Shown: positions 1 to 6,540, numbered from the stretch's first letter. The stretch: DNA of 6,540 nt from an uncultured Eubacteriales bacterium (GCA_900551355.1 URVR01000097.1:1-6540), one strand, 5' to 3'. Program-made: numbers and translations. The notes: generated by a model not told the origin, from the sequence alone.

Positions 1-46
1 TACACTTATGCGATCGTCGGCAGCGTCAGATGTGTATAAGAGACAG
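1..46 (+). other. Nextera (Tn5) sequencing adapter with i5 index, artefact
   Basis: This is synthetic library sequence, not genome. Bases 1-5 (TACAC) are the end of the Illumina P5 arm. Bases 6-13 (TTATGCGA) match the Nextera i5 index I know as S522. Bases 14-46 are the Nextera read-1 transposase adapter, ending in the 19-base Tn5 mosaic end AGATGTGTATAAGAGACAG at 28-46. Genuine DNA begins at 47. The same adapter occurs in reverse complement at the other end of the contig, as expected when an assembler extends into reads that ran through short inserts into the P5-side adapter. Reading frames crossing this segment are meaningless; on the - strand it adds a false SYTHLTLPTIA tail. Confidence 0.98.
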
Positions 47-123
47 CCTTTGACCAGTTCAAGAACTTCGCCGAGCGTGGCAAGGTCTTCAAGGAGATCG
101 TCCGCAGCTGGCCGGAGGAATGA
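47..123 (+). CDS. C-terminal end of an unrecognised protein (5' truncated)
   Basis: An open frame runs from the first genuine base to TGA at 121-123, giving 24 full codons (first complete codon at 49) that end in IVRSWPEE. The piece is hydrophilic and probably helical, with no motif that I can assign to a family. I treat it as coding because the frame is open, its codons end mostly in G or C like the neighbouring genes, and the stop falls just ahead of the yunB start region, as in a tight operon. It lies 9 bases before the GTG at 133 and 45 bases before the preferred yunB start at 169. The product cannot be named; the rest lies outside the contig. Confidence 0.55.
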
Positions 124-152
124 GGAAAAGCCGTGACGGCATACAATCCCCT

Positions 153-162
153 AAAGGGGGTG
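153..162 (+). promoter_or_regulatory. Ribosome binding site deciding the yunB start
   Basis: AAAGGGGGTG can pair over ten bases with the 3' end of 16S rRNA; its one departure from AAAGGAGGTG still allows a G-U pair. It ends six bases before the GTG at 169. The competing GTG at 133 has only GAGG (122-125) at a usable distance. The G-run also pairs with CCCC at 148-151 in a small hairpin with a TAAA loop (outer pairs 146-161 and 147-160), which could partly mask the site. Confidence 0.6.
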
Positions 163-168
163 GCTGCT

Positions 169-864
169 GTGGAACGGCTTCGGTATCTGCGGCTGACAGG
201 GCGGCAGAAGGCTCTGATCTGGATCACACTGGCTTTCGCGCTGCTGCTGGGGCTGACCATCGCCGCCGTGCTGCACATGAAGCCCATTGTGGTAAATCTG
301 GCCACGGCCCGCACCTCCAACACGGTGAACCGCATCGTGGTGGCGGCCATCAACGACGCCGTGGACAGCGGCCGCATCGACTACGGCCGTCTGGTGGACT
401 TCGACAAGGACACGGAGGGCCGCGTCACGGCGCTGAAAAGCAACATGGCGGAGTTCAACCGGCTGCAGGCGGCCATCGCCGACGATATCCTGCAGCGCAT
501 GGCGGAGGTCTCCACCACCGACCTGTCCATCCCCATCGGCACGCTGACCGGCTCACCGCTGCTGGCGGGGCGCGGCCCCTGCCTCCATGTGCGGATGCAG
601 TCTGTGGGCACGGCCACCGCCCGTTTTGACAACCAGTTTTCCTCCGCCGGCATCAACCAGACCCGCCATCGCATCATTCTGGATGTGGATGTCCACGTCA
701 GCATCCTGCTGCCCGGGCTGACCACCTATACCAAGGTCTCCAACGAGATCTCCGTGGCGGAGACGGTCATCGTCGGCGGCGTGCCGGACACCTATACCTA
801 TTTCAGCACCACCCCGGATGAGGTCGAGCACTATGCCGACGAATACATCATCAACAACGGATAA
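169..864 (+). CDS. yunB: Sporulation protein YunB
   Basis: A 231-residue protein of the Spore_YunB family, found in endospore-forming Firmicutes. In Bacillus subtilis yunB is expressed in the mother cell under sigma-E and is needed for efficient sporulation; its molecular activity is not known. A basic cytoplasmic N-terminus is followed by one membrane segment at about residues 15-36, and the rest would lie outside that membrane. Family-typical stretches are IPIGTLTGSPLLAGRGP (121-137), SAGINQTRHRI (159-169) and VAETVIVGGVPDTY (196-209). I chose GTG at 169 for its strong Shine-Dalgarno sequence; GTG at 133 would add 12 residues with no recognisable feature. No signal peptidase site is evident, so the segment is probably an uncleaved anchor. 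The TAA stop lies inside the ribosome binding site of ligA. The family call is firm; the start is less so. Confidence 0.93.
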   Translation: MERLRYLRLTGRQKALIWITLAFALLLGLTIAAVLHMKPIVVNLATARTSNTVNRIVVAAINDAVDSGRIDYGRLVDFDKDTEGRVTALKSNMAEFNRLQAAIADDILQRMAEVSTTDLSIPIGTLTGSPLLAGRGPCLHVRMQSVGTATARFDNQFSSAGINQTRHRIILDVDVHVSILLPGLTTYTKVSNEISVAETVIVGGVPDTYTYFSTTPDEVEHYADEYIINNG

Positions 865-869
865 GAGGT
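863..869 (+). promoter_or_regulatory. Ribosome binding site of ligA overlapping the yunB stop
   Basis: AAGAGGT lies six bases before the ATG at 876 and shares bases with the TAA stop of yunB (862-864). Ribosomes finishing yunB would stop on the ligA initiation site, so the two genes are probably translationally coupled. Confidence 0.8.
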
Positions 870-875
870 CACACT

Positions 876-2843
876 ATGGATTACCGTGAAGAAATGAAGG
901 AGCTGCGGGACACCCTCAACGCCCACGGCTACCGCTATTATGTATTGGATGAGCCTACCATCTCCGACTACGAGTATGACCACATGCTGCGCCGTCTGGA
1001 GGATCTGGAGGCCGCGCACCCGGAGGAGATCACACCGGATTCGCCCACCCAGCGCATCGGCGGCCGCACACTGTCGGAATTCGAGCAGGTGACGCACCCC
1101 GTGCCGCTGGAGAGCCTGCAGGACGTGTTCAACGACGATGAGGTGTGCCAGTTTCTGGAAAAGATCCCGCTGAACGCGCCGGTGTGGAGCGTGGAGCCCA
1201 AGGTGGACGGCCTGTCCGTGGCGCTGGAGTACCGGGACGGCGTGTTCATCCGTGGTGCCACCCGCGGCGACGGCCGGGTAGGGGAGGACGTGACAGAGAA
1301 CCTGCGCACCATCCGCTCCATCCCCATGACGCTGCCGGAGAAGCTGCCCCGTCTCATCGTCCGGGGCGAGGTCTACATGGCCCGCAGCGTGTTCGAGGAG
1401 ATCAATGCCCGCCGTGAGCTGGAGGGCAAGCCCCTGATGGCCAACCCCCGCAATGCCGCCGCCGGCTCTCTGCGGCAGCTGGACCCGAAGATCGCGGCCC
1501 AGCGCCGTCTGGACATCGCCGTGTTCAATCTCCAGCTGGCGGAGGGGCGGGAATTCACCACCCACACGGAGACCATCGACTATCTGGCGTCCCAGCACTT
1601 CAAGGTCATCCCCCACAGGCAGCTGTCCGGGACCTCCGACATCCTGGCGGAGATCGCGGCGCTGGGCGACGGACGGGAGCGCTTCCCCTTCGACATCGAC
1701 GGTGCCGTTATCAAGCTGGACGATCTGGCGGAACGGGAGGTGCTGGGCAGCACCGCCAAGTGTCCCCGCTGGGCCATCGCCTACAAGTACCCGCCGGAGA
1801 CCAAGGAAACGGTGCTCCGCGACATCGTGGTGCAGGTGGGCCGCACCGGTGTCCTGACGCCCAAGGCGGAGCTGGAGCCGGTGCGCCTTGCGGGCACCAC
1901 CGTGACCTACGCCACCCTCCACAACCAGGACTATATCACCCAGAAGGACATCCGCATCGGCGACACGGTGCTGGTGCGCAAGGCGGGGGAGATCATCCCG
2001 GAGATCGTGGCCGTGGTGCCGGACAAGCGTCCGGCGGACGCCCGGCCCTACACGCTGCCGGACCGCTGCCCCGTCTGCGGTGCGGAGGTGGTGCGGGACG
2101 AGGACGGCGCGGCCCTGCGCTGCACCGGCGCGGAGTGCCCGGCCCAGCTGCTGCGGAACCTGACCCACTTTGCCAGCCGCAATGCCATGGACATCGACGG
2201 CCTCGGCCCCGCCGTCATGCAGCAGCTGGTGGACAGCGGCCTTGTCAGGACCGCCGCCGACCTGTACAGCCTGCGGCCTGAGCAGATCGAGGTGCTGGAC
2301 CGCATGGGGAAAAAGTCCGCCCAGAACGCGGTGGAGGCCATCGCCAGAAGCCGGGAGGACGACCTGTGGCGGCTCATCTTCGCTCTGGGCATCCGGCAGG
2401 TGGGGGAGAAGGCCGCCAAGGTGCTGGCCGCCCGGTTCGGCACCATGGACGCGCTGGCCGCCGCGTCGGAGGATGAGCTGACCGCCATCGACGATGTCGG
2501 CCCCATCACGGCGCGGTACATCCGCCAGTGGATGGACAGCCCCCAGTCCCGGGATCTGCTGGCCCGTCTCAAGGCCGCGGGACTGAATATGACCTGTAAA
2601 GAGGAAATAGTTGACAGCCGTTTTGCCGGAATGACTTTCGTCCTCACCGGTGCGCTGGAGAAGTTCACCCGCGACGAAGCGGGGGAGATGATCGAAAAAC
2701 GGGGCGGCAAGGCAGCCGGCTCCGTATCGAAAAAAACGACCTATGTGGTGGCGGGTGCAAATGCCGGCAGCAAGCTGCAGAAGGCGCAGCAGCTGGGCAT
2801 CCCCGTCCTCACGGAGGATGAATTTCTGGAGCTTCTGAAGTAA
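876..2843 (+). CDS. ligA: NAD-dependent DNA ligase LigA
   Basis: A 655-residue protein, close to the usual LigA length (671 in E. coli). It seals nicks in duplex DNA during replication and repair, using NAD+ to adenylate itself. Domain order is complete. Domain Ia (about 1-65) holds the NMN-site YRYYVLDEPTISDYEYD. The adenylation domain has the nucleotide-accepting lysine K109 in KVDG, RGEVYM at 163-168, DGAVIK at 275-280 and YKYPPE at 303-308. The OB fold spans about 310-390. A zinc finger uses C398, C401, C416 and C421. The helix-hairpin-helix region covers about 430-575 and a BRCT domain 578-655, with FVLTGALEKFTRDEA and SKLQKAQQLGI. No catalytic residue appears lost. DGAVIK replaces the more common DGVVIK, a mild change. 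The ATG at 876 has AAGAGGT ahead of it. ligA ends 13 bases before the GH13 gene. Confidence 0.98.
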   Translation: MDYREEMKELRDTLNAHGYRYYVLDEPTISDYEYDHMLRRLEDLEAAHPEEITPDSPTQRIGGRTLSEFEQVTHPVPLESLQDVFNDDEVCQFLEKIPLNAPVWSVEPKVDGLSVALEYRDGVFIRGATRGDGRVGEDVTENLRTIRSIPMTLPEKLPRLIVRGEVYMARSVFEEINARRELEGKPLMANPRNAAAGSLRQLDPKIAAQRRLDIAVFNLQLAEGREFTTHTETIDYLASQHFKVIPHRQLSGTSDILAEIAALGDGRERFPFDIDGAVIKLDDLAEREVLGSTAKCPRWAIAYKYPPETKETVLRDIVVQVGRTGVLTPKAELEPVRLAGTTVTYATLHNQDYITQKDIRIGDTVLVRKAGEIIPEIVAVVPDKRPADARPYTLPDRCPVCGAEVVRDEDGAALRCTGAECPAQLLRNLTHFASRNAMDIDGLGPAVMQQLVDSGLVRTAADLYSLRPEQIEVLDRMGKKSAQNAVEAIARSREDDLWRLIFALGIRQVGEKAAKVLAARFGTMDALAAASEDELTAIDDVGPITARYIRQWMDSPQSRDLLARLKAAGLNMTCKEEIVDSRFAGMTFVLTGALEKFTRDEAGEMIEKRGGKAAGSVSKKTTYVVAGANAGSKLQKAQQLGIPVLTEDEFLELLK

Positions 2844-2849
2844 GGAGGT
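2842..2849 (+). promoter_or_regulatory. Consensus ribosome binding site of the GH13 gene overlapping the ligA stop
   Basis: AAGGAGGT, a perfect Shine-Dalgarno core, overlaps the TAA stop of ligA (2841-2843) and sits seven bases before the ATG at 2857. It fixes the start of the glycoside hydrolase and suggests coupling to ligA. The same stop-inside-Shine-Dalgarno arrangement occurs at the yunB-ligA junction. Confidence 0.9.
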
Positions 2850-2856
2850 ACACATC

Positions 2857-4125
2857 ATGGCGGAAAACACCAACAAAAACCTGCTGCATCAGGTGATCTA
2901 CAGCGTCTTTGTCCGCAACCACACGAAGGAGGGCACCTTCCGGGCGCTGGAGGGCGATCTGGACCGCCTGCGCGGCCTGGGCGCGGACATCATCTGGCTC
3001 ATGCCCATCCATCCCATCGGCGTGGAGGGCCGCAAGGGCACCCTGGGCAGCCCCTACGCCATTCAGGACTACCGCGGCGTCAACCCGGAGTACGGCACGC
3101 GGGAGGATTTCATCCATCTGGTGGACGCCATCCACGCCCGGGGCATGAAGTGCATCATCGACGTGGTGTATAACCACACCTCGCCGGACTCCGTGCTGGC
3201 CCACACCCATCCGGAGTACTTCCTCCGCGACGCGGCGGGAAAGCCCACCCGCAAGGTGGCAGACTGGTGGGACGTGGTGGATCTGGACTATGCTAACCGC
3301 GACCTGTGGACCTACCAGATCGACACACTGAAGCAGTGGGCCGCCATCGTGGACGGCTTCCGCTGTGACGTGGCCAGCAGCGTCCCACTGGACTTCTGGT
3401 GCGAGGCACGGCGTCAGGTGGAGACGGTGCGCCCCGGCTGCATCTGGCTGGCCGAGAGCGTCCACGGTGCCCATGTGTTGGGCATGCGCCGCATGGGCGC
3501 GGCCTGCGCCACGGATACCGAGCTGTACCGCGCCTTCGACATGACCTACGACTACGACATCTGGCCCTTCTACGAGGGCTTCCTGAAGGGTGAGCTGTCC
3601 CTGCGCGCCTACACGGATATCCTGAACTATCAGGAGCTGACGTACCCCACCGGCTACATCAAGGCCCGCTGCCTGGAGAACCACGACACCCGCCGGGCTG
3701 CCTCCTGGCTCACCAGCGACTGCCAGCTGTACCACTGGCTGGGCTTTTTGTACTTCCAGCGCGGCGCCGCCATGCTGTACAGCGGCATGGAGTACGCCCC
3801 CCAAAAGCAGGTGGGGCTGTTCGACGCCGACGACAATTACGGCGACATGCGGCTGGACGTCCAGCTGTACCTCACCGCCTGCAAGGCCATGAAGCAGACG
3901 CTGCCCCTGGGCGGCGGCTTCTGGTGGGAGCCGCTGAACGACAGCGCAGTACTGGGACACTACGACGGGCCGGAGGGCCGGGTGCTGGGCGTGTTCGATC
4001 TGCGGGGTCAGGGCGGCGAGGTGCCCGTGGACCTGCCGGACGGCGTGTATCAGAACCGTCTGGGCGGCGAGGTCTCCGTCCGGAACGGCCGCCTGACGCT
4101 GGGCCAGCGGCCTGTGGTCATCTGA
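2857..4125 (+). CDS. GH13 alpha-amylase-family glycoside hydrolase, cytoplasmic
   Basis: A 422-residue retaining glycoside hydrolase of clan GH-H, expected to act on alpha-glucosidic bonds of maltodextrins or glycogen-like glucans. The four GH13 regions are present in order: DVVYNH at 102-107; GFRCD at 167-171 with nucleophile D171; WLAES at 197-201 with acid/base E200; ENHD at 274-277 with transition-state stabiliser D277. The catalytic barrel starts almost at once (YSVFVRNHT) and includes GSPYAIQDYRGVNPEYGT at 64-81. The insert after the third strand (about 108-140) is short, and a small beta-sandwich of about 70 residues follows the barrel, so the enzyme is smaller than many amylases. There is no signal peptide or carbohydrate-binding module, so it should act in the cytosol on imported oligosaccharides or storage glucan. 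Exact specificity and subfamily cannot be read from sequence alone. It is the last gene of the yunB-ligA operon, and a terminator follows. Confidence 0.93.
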   Translation: MAENTNKNLLHQVIYSVFVRNHTKEGTFRALEGDLDRLRGLGADIIWLMPIHPIGVEGRKGTLGSPYAIQDYRGVNPEYGTREDFIHLVDAIHARGMKCIIDVVYNHTSPDSVLAHTHPEYFLRDAAGKPTRKVADWWDVVDLDYANRDLWTYQIDTLKQWAAIVDGFRCDVASSVPLDFWCEARRQVETVRPGCIWLAESVHGAHVLGMRRMGAACATDTELYRAFDMTYDYDIWPFYEGFLKGELSLRAYTDILNYQELTYPTGYIKARCLENHDTRRAASWLTSDCQLYHWLGFLYFQRGAAMLYSGMEYAPQKQVGLFDADDNYGDMRLDVQLYLTACKAMKQTLPLGGGFWWEPLNDSAVLGHYDGPEGRVLGVFDLRGQGGEVPVDLPDGVYQNRLGGEVSVRNGRLTLGQRPVVI

Positions 4126-4160
4126 TGCCATTTCCTTCCATTGTCTTTTTACACAAAGGA

Positions 4161-4203
4161 AAAAGAGATTCTGTGACGGATGTCACAGAATCTCTTTTCT
4201 TCA
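4161..4203 (+). terminator. Intrinsic terminator, probably bidirectional, after the GH13 gene
   Basis: AAAAGAGATTCTGTGAC (4161-4177) and its exact complement (4182-4198) form a perfect 17-bp stem closed by the loop GGAT. The 3' side ends in TTTTCTTC and the 5' side begins with an A-rich run, so an RNA from either strand would have a hairpin followed by a U-rich tract. It begins 35 bases after the GH13 stop and would insulate that operon from the oxidoreductase gene. The upper part of the stem contains TGTGA-6-TCACA, also the spacing of a Crp/Fnr-family operator, so a second role is possible. Confidence 0.82.
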
Positions 4204-4232
4204 TTGACCTGACCTTTTTGAAATGCTATACT
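4204..4232 (+). promoter_or_regulatory. Sigma-A promoter with extended -10 for the oxidoreductase gene
   Basis: The -35 box TTGACC (4204-4209) and -10 box TATACT (4227-4232) each match the consensus at five of six positions and are separated by exactly 17 bases. TGC directly before the -10 box supplies the TG of an extended -10 element. Transcription should begin near 4239, giving a leader of about 70 bases. This local AT-rich patch stands out from the GC-rich genes around it. The promoter starts immediately after the terminator, so the oxidoreductase is its own transcription unit. Confidence 0.8.
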
Positions 4233-4293
4233 TCTTAACATGTATATCTATGCCCTTTTCCGCGTTGGGAGCGGGGGAGGACAGCGAGAAAAA

Positions 4294-4300
4294 GAGGAGG
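4294..4300 (+). promoter_or_regulatory. Ribosome binding site fixing the oxidoreductase start
   Basis: GAGGAGG lies nine bases before the ATG at 4310. The same frame is open back to an ATG at 4223, but that codon lies between the -35 and -10 boxes, upstream of the predicted transcript start, so it cannot be the real start. Confidence 0.85.
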
Positions 4301-4309
4301 AAAGAACCT

Positions 4310-6491
4310 ATGAGCAAGCTCATGAAAATCTGCGACGGCAACGAAGCGGCGGCATATGTCGCCTATGCGTTCTCCGAGGTCGCGGCCATCTATCCCATCA
4401 CGCCGTCCAGCCCCATGGCCGAGCATGCCGACGCATGGTCCGCCAAGGGAAAGAAGAACATCTTCGGCCAGCCCGTACGTCTGGTGGAGATGCAGTCCGA
4501 GGCCGGCGCCTGCGGCGCATGTCACGGCGCTCTGGAGGCCGGCGCACTGGCCACCAGCTTCACTGCCTCTCAGGGCCTGATGCTGATGATCCCCACCATG
4601 CACCGTATCTCCGGCGAGCGTCTGCCCGGCGTGCTGCATGTGGCGTCCCGTACCGTGGGTACCCACGCGTTCTCCATCTTCGGCGACCACTCCGACGTGA
4701 TGAACTGCCGCCAGACGGGCTTTGCCATGCTGTCCAGCGGCAGCGTGCAGCAGGCCGCCGATCTGGCCGCCGTGGCGCACCTCAGCGCCATCAAGGCCCG
4801 CATCCCGTTCCTGCACTTCTTTGACGGCTTCCGCACCAGCCACGAGATCCAGAAGATCGACGTGCTGGATTACGACGAGTACGCCAAGCTGGTGGATCAG
4901 AACGCGCTGGCCGCCTTCCGCGCCAACGCCCTGAACCCGGAGGATCCCCGGATGCGCTCTCTGGTGGATAACCCCGACATCTACTTCCAGCTCCGCGAGT
5001 CCAACAACACAGCCTATGCCGAGCTGCCCGACATCGTGGAGGACTACATGGCCCGGATCAGCAAGCTGACCGGCCGCGAGTACCACCTGTTCAACTACTA
5101 CGGCGCACCCGATGCCGAGCGTGTCATCGTGGCCATGGGCTCCGTGGGCGGCTGCGCCCAGGAGGTGGTGAACTACCTGAACGCCAAGGGCGAGAAGGTG
5201 GGCTTCCTGCAGGTACACCTGTTCCGTCCGTTCTCCCGCAAGCACCTGATGGCCGCCATGCCCAAGACGGTGAAGAAGGTGGCCGTTCTGGACCGCGTCA
5301 AGGAGATCGGCTCCATCGGCGAGCCTCTGTACGAGGATATCTGCGCCGCCTATATCAACGAGAGCGACCGTCCCGCCATCTACGCCGGCCGCTACGGCCT
5401 GTCCAGCAAGGACACAACCCCCGCCCAGATCAAGGCCGTGTTCGACAACCTGCTGCTGGACGAGCCGAAGAACCACTTCACCATCGGCATCGTGGACGAT
5501 GTGACCCATCTGTCCCTGCCCGTGGGCGCACCTCTGCTCACGGAGCCGGAGGGCACCATCTCCTGCAAGTTCTGGGGTCTCGGCTCCGACGGCACCGTGG
5601 GCGCCAACAAAAACTCCATCAAGATCATCGGTGAGACCACCGATATGTACTGCCAAGCGTACTTTGAGTACGACACCAAGAAGTCCTTCGGCATCACCAA
5701 GAGCCACCTGCGCTTCGGCAAGCACCCCATCAGCTCCACCTACTATGTGTCCAACGCGGACTTCATCGCCTGCCACAACCAGACATACCTGACCAAGTAC
5801 GACATTATCCACGAGCTGAAGCCCCATGGCAGCTTCCTGCTGAACTGCGAGTGGCAGGAGAGCGAGCTGGAGCAGCACGTCCCCGGCGAGATCCTCAAGT
5901 ACATCGCCGACAACGACATCAAGTTCTACATCATCGACGCCAATAAGGAATCCCAGGCGCTGGGTCTGGGCAACCGCTCCAACATGGTGCTGCAGGCCGC
6001 CTTCTTCAAGCTGGCCAACGTCATCCCCGTGGAGGATGCCGTAGCCCACATGAAGGACGCCGTTAAGAAGACCTACGGCCTCAAGGGCGAGAAGATCGTC
6101 AACATGAACATCGCCGCCGTGGACGCCGGCATCAACGCGCTGGTGGAGGTCAAGGTGAAGCCCGAGTGGACGAACCTCACCGGCAAGGCCCTGAAGCCCG
6201 CCGACGAGAACCTGCCCTACGTCATCAAGAACATTCTGGTGCCCATCAACGCCCAGAAGGGCGACGATCTGCCTGTCTCCGCCTTCAAGGGCATGGAGGA
6301 CGGCACCATGCCGCTGGGCACCTCCCGCTACGAGAAGCGCGGCATCGCCACCCATCTGCCGGTTTGGGATGCCTCTGAGTGCCTGCAGTGCAACATGTGC
6401 TCCTTCGTCTGCCCCCACGCCGTCATCCGTCCGTTCCTGCTGGACGAGGGTGAGGTCAAGGCCGCGCCTGTGGACATGACGCTGGTGGACG
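4310..6491 (+). CDS. nifJ: Pyruvate:ferredoxin (flavodoxin) oxidoreductase, 3' truncated
   Basis: The first 727 residues of a homodimer-type pyruvate:ferredoxin oxidoreductase, usually about 1,170-1,190 residues. The enzyme oxidises pyruvate with CoA to acetyl-CoA and CO2 and passes two electrons to ferredoxin, a central step of clostridial fermentation in the cytosol. The N-terminal pyrimidine-binding domain carries YPITPSSPMAE with T31, E64 in MQSEAG, and R114 in VASRT; these match the thiamine- and pyruvate-contacting residues Thr31, Glu64 and Arg114 of the Desulfovibrio africanus enzyme in both identity and numbering. The middle domains follow, with GSVGGCAQEV at 278-287 and SDGTVGANKNSIKIIG at 426-441. 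The first ferredoxin-like cluster motif is C691-C694-C697-C701. The second cluster motif, the proximal cluster ligands and the C-terminal thiamine-diphosphate domain are missing because the contig ends, not through mutation. The frame runs into adapter at 6492 and must not be read further. The gene has its own promoter and ribosome binding site. Confidence 0.97.
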
Positions 6492-6540
6492 CTGTCTCTT
6501 ATACACATCTGACGCTGCCGACGATCGCATAAGTGTAGAT
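6492..6540 (-). other. Nextera (Tn5) sequencing adapter with i5 index, artefact
   Basis: This is the reverse complement of the adapter at the left end. The mosaic end CTGTCTCTTATACACATCT is at 6492-6510, the rest of the transposase adapter runs to 6524, the complement of the same i5 index (TCGCATAA) is at 6525-6532, and P5 arm sequence fills 6533-6540. It gives the oxidoreductase a false in-frame C-terminus, SYTHLTLPTIA, and a false stop at 6530-6532. On the - strand it supplies a false N-terminus, MCIRDS. Genuine DNA ends at 6491. Confidence 0.98.

Noticed and set aside
6..377. A 123-codon - strand frame ending in SYTHLTLPTIA.
   Set aside because: Its last residues are encoded by the adapter, and the rest is antisense to yunB.
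2598..2640. An AT-richer patch in ligA with AAAGAGGA and TTGACA, possibly an internal start or promoter.
   Set aside because: TTGACA (2611-2616) has no -10 box at the right distance, the nearest in-frame ATG is about 25 bases past the AAAGAGGA, and the patch encodes the expected linker before the BRCT domain.
831..2876. A 681-codon open frame on the - strand opposite ligA.
   Set aside because: The same composition effect: the sense strand encodes a complete DNA ligase with every catalytic motif, while the antisense product is rich in H, G, Q and L with no recognisable domain.
4204..4260. A possible Rex (redox repressor) site, suggested by TTAACA near 4235-4240.
   Set aside because: Only one half-site is visible; there is no matching TTGTTAA half at the right spacing.
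4223..4309. The 29-residue N-terminal extension of the oxidoreductase frame.
   Set aside because: It begins between the -35 and -10 boxes of the predicted promoter, has no ribosome binding site, and removing it aligns T31, E64 and R114 with the known enzyme.
47..6491. An undescribed defence, mobile or biosynthetic system.
   Set aside because: The genuine sequence is filled by four recognisable conserved genes and one gene fragment, with a single ordinary intergenic region; nothing is left over that would need such a system.
4235..6508. A 757-codon open frame on the - strand opposite the oxidoreductase.
   Set aside because: It is a shadow of a GC-rich gene whose codons end mostly in G or C. 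The translation is low-complexity (rich in H, V, G, L), has no family motif, and starts inside adapter sequence (MCIRDS).

Overview
The window is one complete 6.5-kb contig of GC-rich bacterial DNA. Both ends carry untrimmed Illumina Nextera adapter (1-46 and 6492-6540), so only 47-6491 is genuine sequence. The gene content points to an anaerobic, endospore-forming, high-GC member of the Clostridia: a sporulation protein of the YunB family, an NAD-dependent DNA ligase, and a homodimer-type pyruvate:ferredoxin oxidoreductase. A gut member of the Oscillospiraceae, probably seen in a metagenome or short-read draft, would fit. The genus cannot be fixed from the sequence alone.

Layout, all on the + strand: (i) the last 24 codons of an unrecognised gene (47-123); (ii) yunB (169-864, alternative start 133); (iii) ligA (876-2843); (iv) a cytoplasmic GH13 alpha-amylase-family glycoside hydrolase (2857-4125); (v) a 184-base intergenic region with a perfect 17-bp stem-loop, read as a bidirectional terminator (4161-4203), followed by a near-consensus sigma-A promoter with an extended -10 (4204-4232); (vi) the first 727 codons of pyruvate:ferredoxin oxidoreductase (4310-6491), cut off by the contig end.

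The partial gene, yunB, ligA and the GH13 gene are tightly packed. At both yunB-ligA and ligA-GH13 the TAA stop lies inside the next gene's Shine-Dalgarno sequence, so they look like one translationally coupled operon whose promoter lies upstream of the window. Their functions (sporulation, replication and repair, alpha-glucan breakdown) are not obviously connected; this looks like a housekeeping operon rather than a dedicated pathway. The oxidoreductase is a separate transcription unit and would turn pyruvate into acetyl-CoA, CO2 and reduced ferredoxin in central fermentation.

I found no mobile element, CRISPR array, RNA gene or undescribed system. The points most worth a second look are the adapter ends, which create a false terminal inverted repeat and false protein tails; the palindrome upstream of the oxidoreductase promoter, which also matches a Crp/Fnr-type operator spacing; and the yunB start, where a strong Shine-Dalgarno sequence sits in a small hairpin.
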